From: an uncultured Lachnospiraceae bacterium
GTDB lineage: Bacteria > Bacillota > Clostridia > Lachnospirales > Lachnospiraceae
Assembly (NCBI GenBank): GCA_902773445.1
Contig: CACYEU010000232.1
Coordinates: 1 to 5,541 of the forward strand
Direction of reading: 5' to 3'
Length of the DNA: 5,541 nt
Shown: piece after piece, positions 1-5,457 of the stretch
Position numbering within the stretch: the stretch's first letter is position 1
Layout: every line of letters begins with the position of its first letter
Position numbers and translations under genes: made by a program
The notes under the pieces: generated by a model
Databases searched by the model: none
The model's input: the letters and a program-made list of their open reading frames with translations, nothing else
What the model was told of the DNA's origin: nothing

Positions 1-827
1 CAGCTTTGATGGTGGTCGGATGCGGAAAGAAACAGACAGAAAACACAGCACCGAAAAAAGAGGAGCCGAAAGAGCCTGAGTACGCAACGATCGGCGTACA
101 GGATGACGGCGCGCTTGAGATCCTGTTGACAAACGGGACCGGTGCAGCAATCAAGTCATTTGTTGTCAACAACTCGACAACGACGGAACAGCAGCCGAAC
201 CTCCTGGAGGACGGAGATCTGTTTGCGGACGGCGAAACGCGTAAACTGTATTATCTTGTTCCCGATATGCCCGATCCTCAGGCCGGTGAAGAAGTTAATG
301 CGGAAGAAACTCAGACTGACCGCCCTGCAGGTGCGGGAGGAGAGCAGACCGATGGAGTGGCAAGTGCCGGCGGCGGAGAGAACGCGACGGAAGATGCCGA
401 TACACCCGCACCGAAAGAGACACCGGTCGAATACACACTGGTACTCACATTCGAGGACGGAAAACAGGTCAAGCTGCATCAGTTCCCGATGCTCGACATG
501 AAGGAGGGCACGCTGAAGAGAGAGGATCCGTTCGGTTACGTTGTCTACAAGAGTGAGTCGACAGGCGAAGAGATCAATACTCTTGATTCCGAAAAAGCGA
601 TCCTTGCGGCAGCACAGGAAGCTGCAAGAGCGAAGGCGGAAGCAGAGCAGAAAGCTAAAGAGGAGGCTGAAGCGGCCGCGGCAGCAGCAGCCCAGGCCGA
701 AGCGAACAGAAGATGGCAGCAACAGCAGCAGGCAGCAGCGGCAGCGGCTGCACAACAACAGCAGCAAGCCGCTCAGCAGGCACCTGCTGACAACGGTTGT
801 CTCGGAGGAGACGCGCTGACGTATTAG
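1..827 (+). CDS. Lipoprotein, 5' end outside window, with Ala/Gln-rich tail (partial)
   Basis: The reading frame is open from base 3 to the TAG at 825-827. The visible protein begins ALMVVGC; VVGC (bases 12-23) is a good lipobox, so Cys at 21-23 would be lipidated and the protein anchored to the outer face of the membrane. The n-region and most of the hydrophobic core of the signal peptide lie upstream of the window. After a charged linker there is a probable beta-rich domain (about bases 80-260, with LTNGTG and LYY). A Gly/Glu/Thr-rich disordered insert follows (about 280-425), then a second conserved-looking piece (about 425-575, FEDG, LHQFP, YKSES). The tail is a Lys/Glu/Ala helix turning into Gln/Ala runs, ending in NGCLGGDALTY. 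The lone tail Cys is at 798-800. I recognise the general type of clostridial lipoprotein but no function. The TTG or ATG at 6 and 9 are not credible starts, because they would leave no signal peptide. Confidence 0.85.
   Translation, partial: ALMVVGCGKKQTENTAPKKEEPKEPEYATIGVQDDGALEILLTNGTGAAIKSFVVNNSTTTEQQPNLLEDGDLFADGETRKLYYLVPDMPDPQAGEEVNAEETQTDRPAGAGGEQTDGVASAGGGENATEDADTPAPKETPVEYTLVLTFEDGKQVKLHQFPMLDMKEGTLKREDPFGYVVYKSESTGEEINTLDSEKAILAAAQEAARAKAEAEQKAKEEAEAAAAAAAQAEANRRWQQQQQAAAAAAAQQQQQAAQQAPADNGCLGGDALTY
594..779 (+). repeat. Low-complexity GCA/CAG-rich coding repeat
   Basis: This stretch encodes first an Ala/Glu/Lys helix-forming segment (alternating AEAEQKAK-type residues) and then runs of Gln and Ala, built mainly from GCA, GCG, CAG and CAA codons. 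It is compositionally simple and trinucleotide-like, so it may vary in length between strains by slippage; that is inference. It also produces long open frames on the opposite strand (Leu/Arg/Cys-rich), which are shadows. It probably forms an extended helical or disordered stalk near the C-terminus of the lipoprotein. Confidence 0.7.
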
Positions 828-861
828 TGCGTATTTTTAATCTAACATCATAAAGAAATTC

Positions 862-898
862 AATGACAGCGGTGCCTCGGCCCGCTGTCATTATTTAT
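862..898 (+). terminator. Rho-independent terminator of the lipoprotein gene
   Basis: An 11-bp perfect stem, AATGACAGCGG (862-872) with CCGCTGTCATT (882-892), encloses a 9-nt loop and is followed by the T-rich ATTTATT. It starts 34 bp after the lipoprotein stop codon. The T tract is interrupted by A, so efficiency may be moderate. It separates the lipoprotein gene from the acyltransferase gene. Confidence 0.8.
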
Positions 899-925
899 TG
901 ACGTGAGAGGCGGCCGCATGATAAA
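898..925 (+). promoter_or_regulatory. Possible sigma-A promoter for the acyltransferase-transglutaminase pair
   Basis: TTGACG (898-903, 5 of 6 to the -35 consensus) is followed after 16 bp by GATAAA (920-925, 4 of 6 to the -10 consensus). It lies immediately downstream of the preceding terminator, where a new promoter is expected, and would give a leader of about 60 nt before the ATG at 995. GCCGCA (913-918) and TGCGGC (938-943) are inverted repeats flanking the -10 box. This is a consensus match only. Confidence 0.4.
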
Positions 926-971
926 ATTACCATACTGTGCGGCTAAAAAAGCGTACTGATTCCACCTTTAT

Positions 972-985
972 TTCAGTGAACTGAA
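972..985. promoter_or_regulatory. Perfect inverted repeat just upstream of the acyltransferase start
   Basis: TTCAGT and ACTGAA are perfect inverted arms separated by GA, ending 9 nt before the ATG at 995. The place where a Shine-Dalgarno sequence would sit is occupied by this palindrome, and no GGAGG-like element is visible. It could be an operator half-site pair or a short RNA hairpin influencing translation; the arms are short enough that chance is a real possibility. Confidence 0.3.
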
Positions 986-994
986 TCATACGAA

Positions 995-2032
995 ATGAAA
1001 AAGAAATTCGACATTCGATTTACATATATCCGGATCATCGCCTGCATGGCGGTGGTGCTTCTTCATACGCTGTTTGTCTCGTTTACACTCTATCAGCAGA
1101 CAATATCACCGGCGGACTACAAGGTGACACAGTCGATCGTCCACAATCTGATGTGGGCGGTTCCGGCATTTGTCATGGTGACCGGAGCTTTGCTTCTGAA
1201 TCCGGCAAGAAAAGTCAGTTTTAAAAAACTTTTTACCGTCTATATCAGACGCGTGCTGGTCGCGCTTGTGATCGGCTGCGTCGCATTCCGCATCATTGAC
1301 GCAATATGGAATCACGAGCCGTTTTCCGGAAAGATCATCGGCGAAGGATTTAAGAATATCGTGACCGGACAGACCTGGGGACACATGTGGTATCTGTATC
1401 TGCTGATCGGTCTGTATCTGCTGATGCCTTTCTATAAAAAGATCGCGGAACACTGTACGAATAGGGAGCTGTACTATTTATTGGCAGTGTATTTCGTCTT
1501 TGAATCGCTTCTGCTGCTGTTTAATATGACGAATACGACCGTCGCATTCTATATCCATGTATCTTCGATCTATCCGTTCTATTTATTTGCAGGGTATGTG
1601 CTGAACAACGAAAACAGGCCGCATGCAGGTATCTTTACACTTGTGTTTATCGCTGCAACGGTTTTGCTCGTCCTTCTTACGATCGTGAGAATCGACGGTT
1701 CTCATGACAAATTGGAAACGCTGTTCGGCTATTCGTCACCGGTGGTCGTCTTCCAGGCTCTCGGATTCTTTGGAATGATGCTCGGCGCACGTGAACTCAA
1801 AAGCAACAGGATCACAGCTGTTTTAAAAGATATCGACAATGCCTCATTTGGGATTTATCTGCTCCATCTGGGATTTGTCAGATGGCTTCTTCGCTATCGC
1901 GGCTGGAATCCTTACGAAAATAAAATGCTGTTCATCGCGGTATTCCTGATTGCATTTTTCGGATCATATCTGATCGTGACGGCATTTAAACATGTTATGG
2001 CAACACTGAAATCGAAACGAGGTGTATCTTGA
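995..2032 (+). CDS. Acyltransferase-3 family membrane protein (O-acyltransferase, OafA/WecH type)
   Basis: This 345-residue polytopic membrane protein probably moves an acyl group (often acetyl) onto a surface or extracellular glycan. The N-terminal R13-x10-H24 motif (RIIACMAVVLLH), inside the first membrane segment, matches the conserved Arg/His pair of the acyltransferase-3 family. WGHMWYL (128-134) and the C-terminal SFGIYLLHLGF (284-294) are further family signatures. About ten hydrophobic segments are visible, and the length is typical for a stand-alone AT3 domain without a fused SGNH domain. ATG 995 is the most upstream possible start, since an in-frame TGA lies at 977-979. It has no obvious Shine-Dalgarno sequence. 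The stop overlaps the next gene's TTG start, so the two are probably co-translated. Acyl donor and acceptor cannot be read from the sequence. Confidence 0.9.
   Translation: MKKKFDIRFTYIRIIACMAVVLLHTLFVSFTLYQQTISPADYKVTQSIVHNLMWAVPAFVMVTGALLLNPARKVSFKKLFTVYIRRVLVALVIGCVAFRIIDAIWNHEPFSGKIIGEGFKNIVTGQTWGHMWYLYLLIGLYLLMPFYKKIAEHCTNRELYYLLAVYFVFESLLLLFNMTNTTVAFYIHVSSIYPFYLFAGYVLNNENRPHAGIFTLVFIAATVLLVLLTIVRIDGSHDKLETLFGYSSPVVVFQALGFFGMMLGARELKSNRITAVLKDIDNASFGIYLLHLGFVRWLLRYRGWNPYENKMLFIAVFLIAFFGSYLIVTAFKHVMATLKSKRGVS
2019..2031 (+). promoter_or_regulatory. Ribosome binding site and TTG start overlapping the upstream stop
   Basis: GAGG (2019-2022) lies 6 nt before TTG 2029-2031, within the last codons of the acyltransferase gene. 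TTG overlaps that gene's TGA (2030-2032) as TTGA. This decides the start of the transglutaminase-like gene. The TTG start gives a complete signal peptide, whereas the next in-frame ATG (residue 20) would cut into its hydrophobic core. Confidence 0.75.
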
Positions 2033-3780
2033 AAGGGTTATATTTAAACTGCAAAAAGAAATTAGCGGTCGTATTGGTGCTTGGCATGATCCTGGCGCTG
2101 ATGATTCCGGGAACCGGGTTCGCCGAACCGGCCGAAGGGACAGAAACAGCTGATACTACAGTGGTCGAAACTGACGTTCAGAAGAACGATGACCAGGAGT
2201 CTGAAACCGCAGATCTGCCCGAGGAAGATGAGACGGTCGCCGCGATGCAGGACGAAGATGCAGAAGAGATTCCGGACAAAGTTGACGCTGAGACTGAAGA
2301 GGAGACCGGAGAGGAAGACGAGCAGGAGAAACAGGTCCCGGTCTACCGCCTTTACAATCCGAAGACGACCGAGCATTTATTTACAACCTCGTTACATGAG
2401 ACGACCGTCCTTTATCAGCAGCACGGCTGGAACTGGGAGGGAATCGGCTGGTATGCCCCCGAACAGGGAAAGGCGGTCTATCGTCTGTTCAATAAAAACC
2501 TCAACCAGCATATATTTACAACTGATACTCATGAGAAAAAGGTCTTATCGACACAGCACGGATGGACGATCGACAACAATGACAAGCCCCTGTTTTATTC
2601 GGGCGGTGATCTGAATGTCTACCGCCTCTATCTGAAAAGCATCGGCGCACATCACCTGACGCTTGACAAAAACGAATATGATAAGCTGCCGGAGTATGGC
2701 TGGAAGCAGGAGGGCACTGCATTTAAAGCTCTTGCGAAGGGGCGGATCCCGGGCGATAAAGCTGAGGTGGGCGGCGATCTGTCGACCTCCGCTGTAAACG
2801 GCACGAACGGGACGTTCAAGGTGACCGGCAGTGAGATCATATCAGAAATCGGTATCAAGAAAGTTGAATTCGCGATTTGGCGTGATTCGGATCAAAACGA
2901 TATCAAATGGTATACAGCTTCGGGCAGCGGAAGCACTTACAATGCGACAGCTAAAGTCTCGAACCACAAGCATCATTTCGGAACATACACGATCCATATG
3001 TATGTGACGCTCGGGAACGGTGTCAGAAAAAAGGTCGCTTCGACGACGGTGAAGATCAATGCGGACAACTATGTCTACGGAGCTTATGCGAACAGCGATC
3101 AATCCAAATACACGATCACGATCTTAAACGCGAATATCGGCGGTGAGGCTGTCGACAAAATCAAGGCTGCCGTATGGAGCAGCACCGGCGGGCAGGATGA
3201 TCTCGTCTGGTACAATATGACGAATATTGCCGGTAAAAACTGGCGTGTGACGGTCGATCAGGCAAAACACAAGCACGCCGGCGCGTTCAATGCCCATCTT
3301 TACGGAAATGCCGGAGAGAGCGAAGCGGTTATCGGAAAGCATACTTTCACACTTAAAGAGGCACTCACTGAAGTCGAGAAGCTTGCTGAGGCACGCCTCA
3401 ACGCTGTAGGACGCAATCTGCGAGCAGCGTTCAACTGGTCAGTGCGTATGCGGTATCAGTCTCTCGACACCAGAAAGATCCGCGATTGCGCGGCGATGGC
3501 GACATACGGCTTCAAAAACGGTAAGGGCAACTGCGGCGCGATGGCGGCAACGTTCTATTATATGGCCAAACGCCTCGGCTATGATGCCCATTATGTAACC
3601 GGATATGTTCCGCTTGCCGGCGGCGGTATGGGTCCGCACGCATGGGTCGAGATTACCGAGGGCGGCAGGAACTGGGTCTATGATCCCGATTTCAATCATG
3701 AGACCGGCCGCAACGGATTCAAGATCTACTACGGCTACGGCGGAACCTGGCGTTATTCGGCATACAGCAGAGTCAACTGA
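2029..3780 (+). CDS. Secreted multidomain transglutaminase-like protein with DUF5648-like and GBS_Bsp-like repeats
   Basis: This 583-residue exported protein starts at TTG. Residues 1-32 form a signal peptide (CKKK, hydrophobic core, likely cleavage after GFA32). Residues 33-100 are a strongly acidic linker (31 Asp/Glu against 2 Lys). Three DUF5648-like repeats follow (about 103-143, 149-191, 197-234) with YRLYN, EHLFTT and GW motifs. Two GBS_Bsp-like repeats come next (about 246-345, 349-442), each with DIKWY/DLVWY and HxHxxGxxxxHxY patterns. The C-terminus (about 445-583) is a transglutaminase-like fold with Cys502 (GNCGAM), His537 (PHAWVEI) and Asp552 (VYDPDF) as a complete catalytic triad. 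The fold suggests protein crosslinking, deamidation or peptidase activity at the cell surface. No LPXTG motif or S-layer anchor is visible, so attachment may rely on the repeats. The partner gene is the upstream acyltransferase. Domain names are from motif memory, not a search. Confidence 0.88.
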   Translation: MKGLYLNCKKKLAVVLVLGMILALMIPGTGFAEPAEGTETADTTVVETDVQKNDDQESETADLPEEDETVAAMQDEDAEEIPDKVDAETEEETGEEDEQEKQVPVYRLYNPKTTEHLFTTSLHETTVLYQQHGWNWEGIGWYAPEQGKAVYRLFNKNLNQHIFTTDTHEKKVLSTQHGWTIDNNDKPLFYSGGDLNVYRLYLKSIGAHHLTLDKNEYDKLPEYGWKQEGTAFKALAKGRIPGDKAEVGGDLSTSAVNGTNGTFKVTGSEIISEIGIKKVEFAIWRDSDQNDIKWYTASGSGSTYNATAKVSNHKHHFGTYTIHMYVTLGNGVRKKVASTTVKINADNYVYGAYANSDQSKYTITILNANIGGEAVDKIKAAVWSSTGGQDDLVWYNMTNIAGKNWRVTVDQAKHKHAGAFNAHLYGNAGESEAVIGKHTFTLKEALTEVEKLAEARLNAVGRNLRAAFNWSVRMRYQSLDTRKIRDCAAMATYGFKNGKGNCGAMAATFYYMAKRLGYDAHYVTGYVPLAGGGMGPHAWVEITEGGRNWVYDPDFNHETGRNGFKIYYGYGGTWRYSAYSRVN

Positions 3781-3786
3781 CAACAG

Positions 3787-3816
3787 GCTGTCCCGTATAT
3801 TAACGGGACAGCTTTT
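3787..3816 (+). terminator. Rho-independent terminator after the transglutaminase-like gene
   Basis: GCTGTCCCGT (3787-3796) pairs perfectly with ACGGGACAGC (3803-3812) around a 6-nt loop (ATATTA), followed by TTTT (3813-3816). It begins 6 bp after the stop codon. The T tract is short and runs directly into the leader of the next gene, so some read-through is plausible. Confidence 0.85.
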
Positions 3817-3824
3817 CATTGAAA

Positions 3825-3836
3825 AGGAAAGATATG
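3825..3836 (+). promoter_or_regulatory. Ribosome binding site choosing ATG 3834
   Basis: AGGA (3825-3828, within AAAAGGAAA) stands 5 nt before ATG 3834-3836. An in-frame TTG at 3819 is possible but lies 2 nt beyond the terminator T tract and has no ribosome binding site of its own, so ATG 3834 is preferred. Confidence 0.7.
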
Positions 3837-4328
3837 CATACGATTATTATTGGTAAAAACCACGGCAACAGAAGCAGATGGATGAATGAGCTGAAACCAC
3901 TTATCGATGATCCTTACGGCTTCTACACGAAGTCGATCGGTGACCACGATCTGGGCGGTATCCGGATCTACATGCTTGATCTGCGCGGTGAGCAGCTCTG
4001 TGATGAATCGACGTTCATCGGAACATGTATCAATAAAACTCCGGAGGCAGTCATAACCGGTTATAACGGAATCGTGCCGGCACTCAGGGCGATTCCCGAC
4101 GGTGCGCATGTCATTATGGATCATCTCGGAACGATGGATGAGATTTCGCCGGCATTTCAGGAGGCAGTGCACGGGCTGCTTGACCGCTGCACAGTCCTTG
4201 CGGCTCTGACCGACCGCGAGAACAATTATCTGGCCGGGATTCAAAACAGACCGGATTCAATTTGCTTTTTTGCCGAGACGGATGATTTTGAAGCGGCTGA
4301 AAAGTGTTTACTGTCGCAGATTAATTAA
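3834..4328 (+). CDS. THEP1-like P-loop protein with degenerate Walker motifs
   Basis: The 164-residue product has the length and layout of the THEP1/NTPase_1 nucleoside-triphosphatase family. It has an N-terminal beta strand and loop (TIIIGKNHGNRS, 3-14), then YGFYTKS (28-34) followed by GGIRIYMLDLRG (41-52), matching the family GGFYT...GFxIxDL block. A Walker B-like VIMDHLGTMDEISPAFQEAV (93-112) compares with the family IDEIGxME...F pattern. Two key positions differ: the expected P-loop Gly-Lys is Asn12-Arg13, and the Walker B Asp-Glu is Asp96-His97. It may therefore bind nucleotide weakly or not at all, and could be a regulatory pseudo-enzyme or a diverged paralogue. The start is ATG 3834. 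It follows the transglutaminase-like gene by 53 bp that are mostly terminator. The family call rests on pattern alignment by eye. Confidence 0.72.
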   Translation: MHTIIIGKNHGNRSRWMNELKPLIDDPYGFYTKSIGDHDLGGIRIYMLDLRGEQLCDESTFIGTCINKTPEAVITGYNGIVPALRAIPDGAHVIMDHLGTMDEISPAFQEAVHGLLDRCTVLAALTDRENNYLAGIQNRPDSICFFAETDDFEAAEKCLLSQIN

Positions 4329-4353
4329 TGCCAGTCTTGTGTACTTTCTTGAA

Positions 4354-4491
4354 GGATTTGAAATATTACCACAGGAATTATGTGTAAAATAAGACATTTG
4401 TCTGAAATGCCACAGAAAACAGCTGTTTTTTGTGGCTTTCTTTTGATTTATGAAATAATGCACATAAAACCTGTGGCATTTTTTAAAATCC
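4354..4491. repeat. Long imperfect palindrome (about 138 bp) with cloverleaf-like folding
   Basis: The outer arms pair as GGATTT (4354-4359) with AAATCC (4486-4491), CCACAGG (4369-4375) with CCTGTGG (4470-4476), and TTATGTG (4378-4384) with CACATAA (4461-4467). The symmetry axis is between 4422 and 4423, the same axis as the inner 28-bp palindrome 4409-4436. A small side hairpin AGACA-TT-TGTCT (4392-4403) sits on one shoulder, and a weak TTTC...GAAA one (4437-4455) on the other. CCACAG-type motifs occur four times, two in each orientation. It fills the gap between two convergent genes; no ORF in it looks real. It could be a double terminator, a MITE-like or REP-like intergenic element, or a structured RNA. 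No target-site duplication was identified. Confidence 0.6.
4409..4444 (+). terminator. Strong hairpin terminator between convergent genes
   Basis: GCCACAGAAAACAG (4409-4422) is followed directly by CTGTTTTTTGTGGC (4423-4436), a 28-bp palindrome with a single G-U pair, and then TTTCTTTT (4437-4444). In RNA the central bases would form the loop. It lies 81 bp after the THEP1-like stop. Read in reverse it is also a strong hairpin and may end the minus-strand gene, though the T tract there is poorer. Confidence 0.7.
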
Positions 4492-4524
4492 GCTGGAAAG
4501 CACACAATACACAGCAAATCGGCG

Positions 4525-5313
4525 CTAAATGATCACATCCAGAGCATTATTGATTCGAGTGATCGTCAGCGGATGATCACGGGTTTCAAAAGTCATGATG
4601 AGATTGACACCCGGGACGATTCCGTGCTGGGTGTAAAACGTAATCTTTTCCGATGCTTTGCGGCTGTAGTAAGGGTCATCCATCATCCCGAAGTGCTCAT
4701 AATATACGGGAGAGCCGCTGACAGGATCAATGATCGTGAAATCCGGATAAAATGTCTTGCCGCCGATATATAAAGGCTGTTCATAGATAAATACCAATCC
4801 GTGCTCAATCAGAACTGTTACGATGATGACTTCAGACTTTGATCTGACAGAGATGCCGGCGGGGGTCGGTTCCGTACGTTTTTCCTGTAAGGGTGCGAGA
4901 GAGGGATCATTTATTACACGGTATTTTGTGTGATCCTGTTGGGCAGTAAAGAATTGTCTGATCATATTTGCCCGCTCCGGATTGGTGATCAGGTACTTCA
5001 TTGCCCGTCCGTTGTCAAACGGCAGATGGCGCAGGCAGTACTCGATTGTTTTCTTTTCGTCTGCCAGATCCTGAAGCCTGCAGGTGAGATATTTGCGGTA
5101 CATAAGCTTTGCGGCTAACGGTTCTTCACCTTTCACAAAAATATGTTTCTCACCTTTCAGTGAGCCGCGTATCGTCCGGTAATCACCGTTCTTTTGGATG
5201 GATGCGCTCCCTTCGGGAAGTTCTGAGATCCTCTTGTTGATTGTCAGTGTTTCGTGTGATATGTCCTTGAGTCTGGCGGCAAATTGTTCTTTAGTAGTGC
5301 TGGTAAGATTCAT
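4525..5313 (-). CDS. Stand-alone PD-(D/E)xK-like nuclease-fold protein
   Basis: This 262-residue soluble protein has no signal peptide. The N-terminal part (1-130) is mostly helical and charged, with a central AAKLMYRKYL...LADEKKTIEYCL stretch (67-94). The C-terminal part looks like a restriction-endonuclease fold: RSKSEVII (157-164), YEQPL (177-181), the PDF of FYPDFTI (188-194) and YEHFGM (205-210), then a helix with K223 and VNLIMTFE (236-243). Glu161, Asp191 and Glu206 are candidate metal ligands. The usual lysine of ExK is absent (Glu206-His-Phe), as in a variant form known from some helicase-associated nuclease domains, so another Lys may serve. Start: ATG 5311-5313 on the complement, with GAGG 5 nt upstream. 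It is transcribed divergently from the amidohydrolase and convergently with the THEP1-like gene. The role (repair, defence or other) is unknown. Confidence 0.75.
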   Translation of the reverse strand: MNLTSTTKEQFAARLKDISHETLTINKRISELPEGSASIQKNGDYRTIRGSLKGEKHIFVKGEEPLAAKLMYRKYLTCRLQDLADEKKTIEYCLRHLPFDNGRAMKYLITNPERANMIRQFFTAQQDHTKYRVINDPSLAPLQEKRTEPTPAGISVRSKSEVIIVTVLIEHGLVFIYEQPLYIGGKTFYPDFTIIDPVSGSPVYYEHFGMMDDPYYSRKASEKITFYTQHGIVPGVNLIMTFETRDHPLTITRINNALDVII

Positions 5314-5357
5314 ATAAACCTCGTCCGGTGCGTAACAACAGTTTTGAAGTGCGATGT

Positions 5358-5386
5358 ATTATAGCGGTTCAAGGAGAATAGTACAA
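5358..5386 (-). promoter_or_regulatory. Sigma-A-type promoter of the nuclease-like gene
   Basis: On the minus strand a perfect TATAAT (complement of 5358-5363) is preceded by a 17-bp spacer and TTGTAC (complement of 5381-5386, 3 of 6 to the -35 consensus). The predicted start of transcription is near 5351, giving a leader of about 38 nt that contains the GAGG ribosome binding site. The perfect -10 and ideal spacing make this convincing despite the weak -35. Confidence 0.65.
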
Positions 5387-5395
5387 TGCGTATTT

Positions 5396-5423
5396 CCGAA
5401 GATTCGGTCGACACTTTTCGACA
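5396..5423. promoter_or_regulatory. Operator-like repeats around the -35 of the amidohydrolase promoter
   Basis: CCGAA-GA-TTCGG (5396-5407) is a perfect inverted repeat abutting the -35 box. TCGACA occurs twice in direct orientation (5408-5413 and 5418-5423), 10 bp apart, that is about one helical turn; the first copy is the -35 hexamer itself. GTCGA (5407-5411) and TCGAC (5418-5422) also form an inverted repeat. The cluster suggests a regulator binding site, but no regulator gene is visible in the window. Confidence 0.35.
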
Positions 5424-5436
5424 GCTCCTGTATACT
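5408..5436 (+). promoter_or_regulatory. Sigma-A-type promoter of the amidohydrolase gene
   Basis: TCGACA (5408-5413, 5 of 6) and TATACT (5431-5436, 5 of 6) are spaced by exactly 17 bp. Transcription would start near 5443, only about 15 nt before ATG 5458, just including the ribosome binding site at 5446-5449. The spacing and hexamer quality are good; the very short leader is the only reservation. Confidence 0.6.
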
Positions 5437-5457
5437 GATCGGGAAGAGGTGAATCAT

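Noticed and set aside
156..767. Long minus-strand ORF of 203 codons
   Set aside because: It is antisense to the lipoprotein gene, Leu/Cys/Arg-rich because of the GCA/CAG repeat, with no ribosome binding site or domain-like pattern; a composition shadow.
913..943. GCCGCA/TGCGGC hairpin as a second terminator
   Set aside because: It is followed by an A run rather than T on the plus strand, has a 19-nt loop, and overlaps the probable promoter; at most a regulatory curiosity.
2341..2730. Tandem repeats in the secreted protein as a DNA repeat array or CRISPR
   Set aside because: Similarity is at protein level only, with diverged codons and unequal spacing; they are protein domain repeats.
3439..3819. 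Minus-strand ORF of 126 codons opposite the transglutaminase domain
   Set aside because: The plus-strand frame has clear catalytic motifs there; the antisense frame shows none and begins in the terminator region.
3819..3833. TTG 3819 as start of the THEP1-like gene
   Set aside because: It lies 2 nt past the terminator T tract without a ribosome binding site; ATG 3834 has AGGA at 5 nt and begins right at the family's first strand.
4354..4491. Cloverleaf-like fold read as a tRNA or tRNA-like gene
   Set aside because: The arms are too long, there is no T-loop GTTCRANY-like sequence or anticodon arm of the right size, and no CCA end; it is a palindrome, not a tRNA.
4308..4517. Minus-strand ORF of 69 codons in the convergent gap
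   Set aside because: It runs through the palindrome, its Cys/Phe/His-rich sequence reflects the inverted repeats, and it lacks a credible ribosome binding site.
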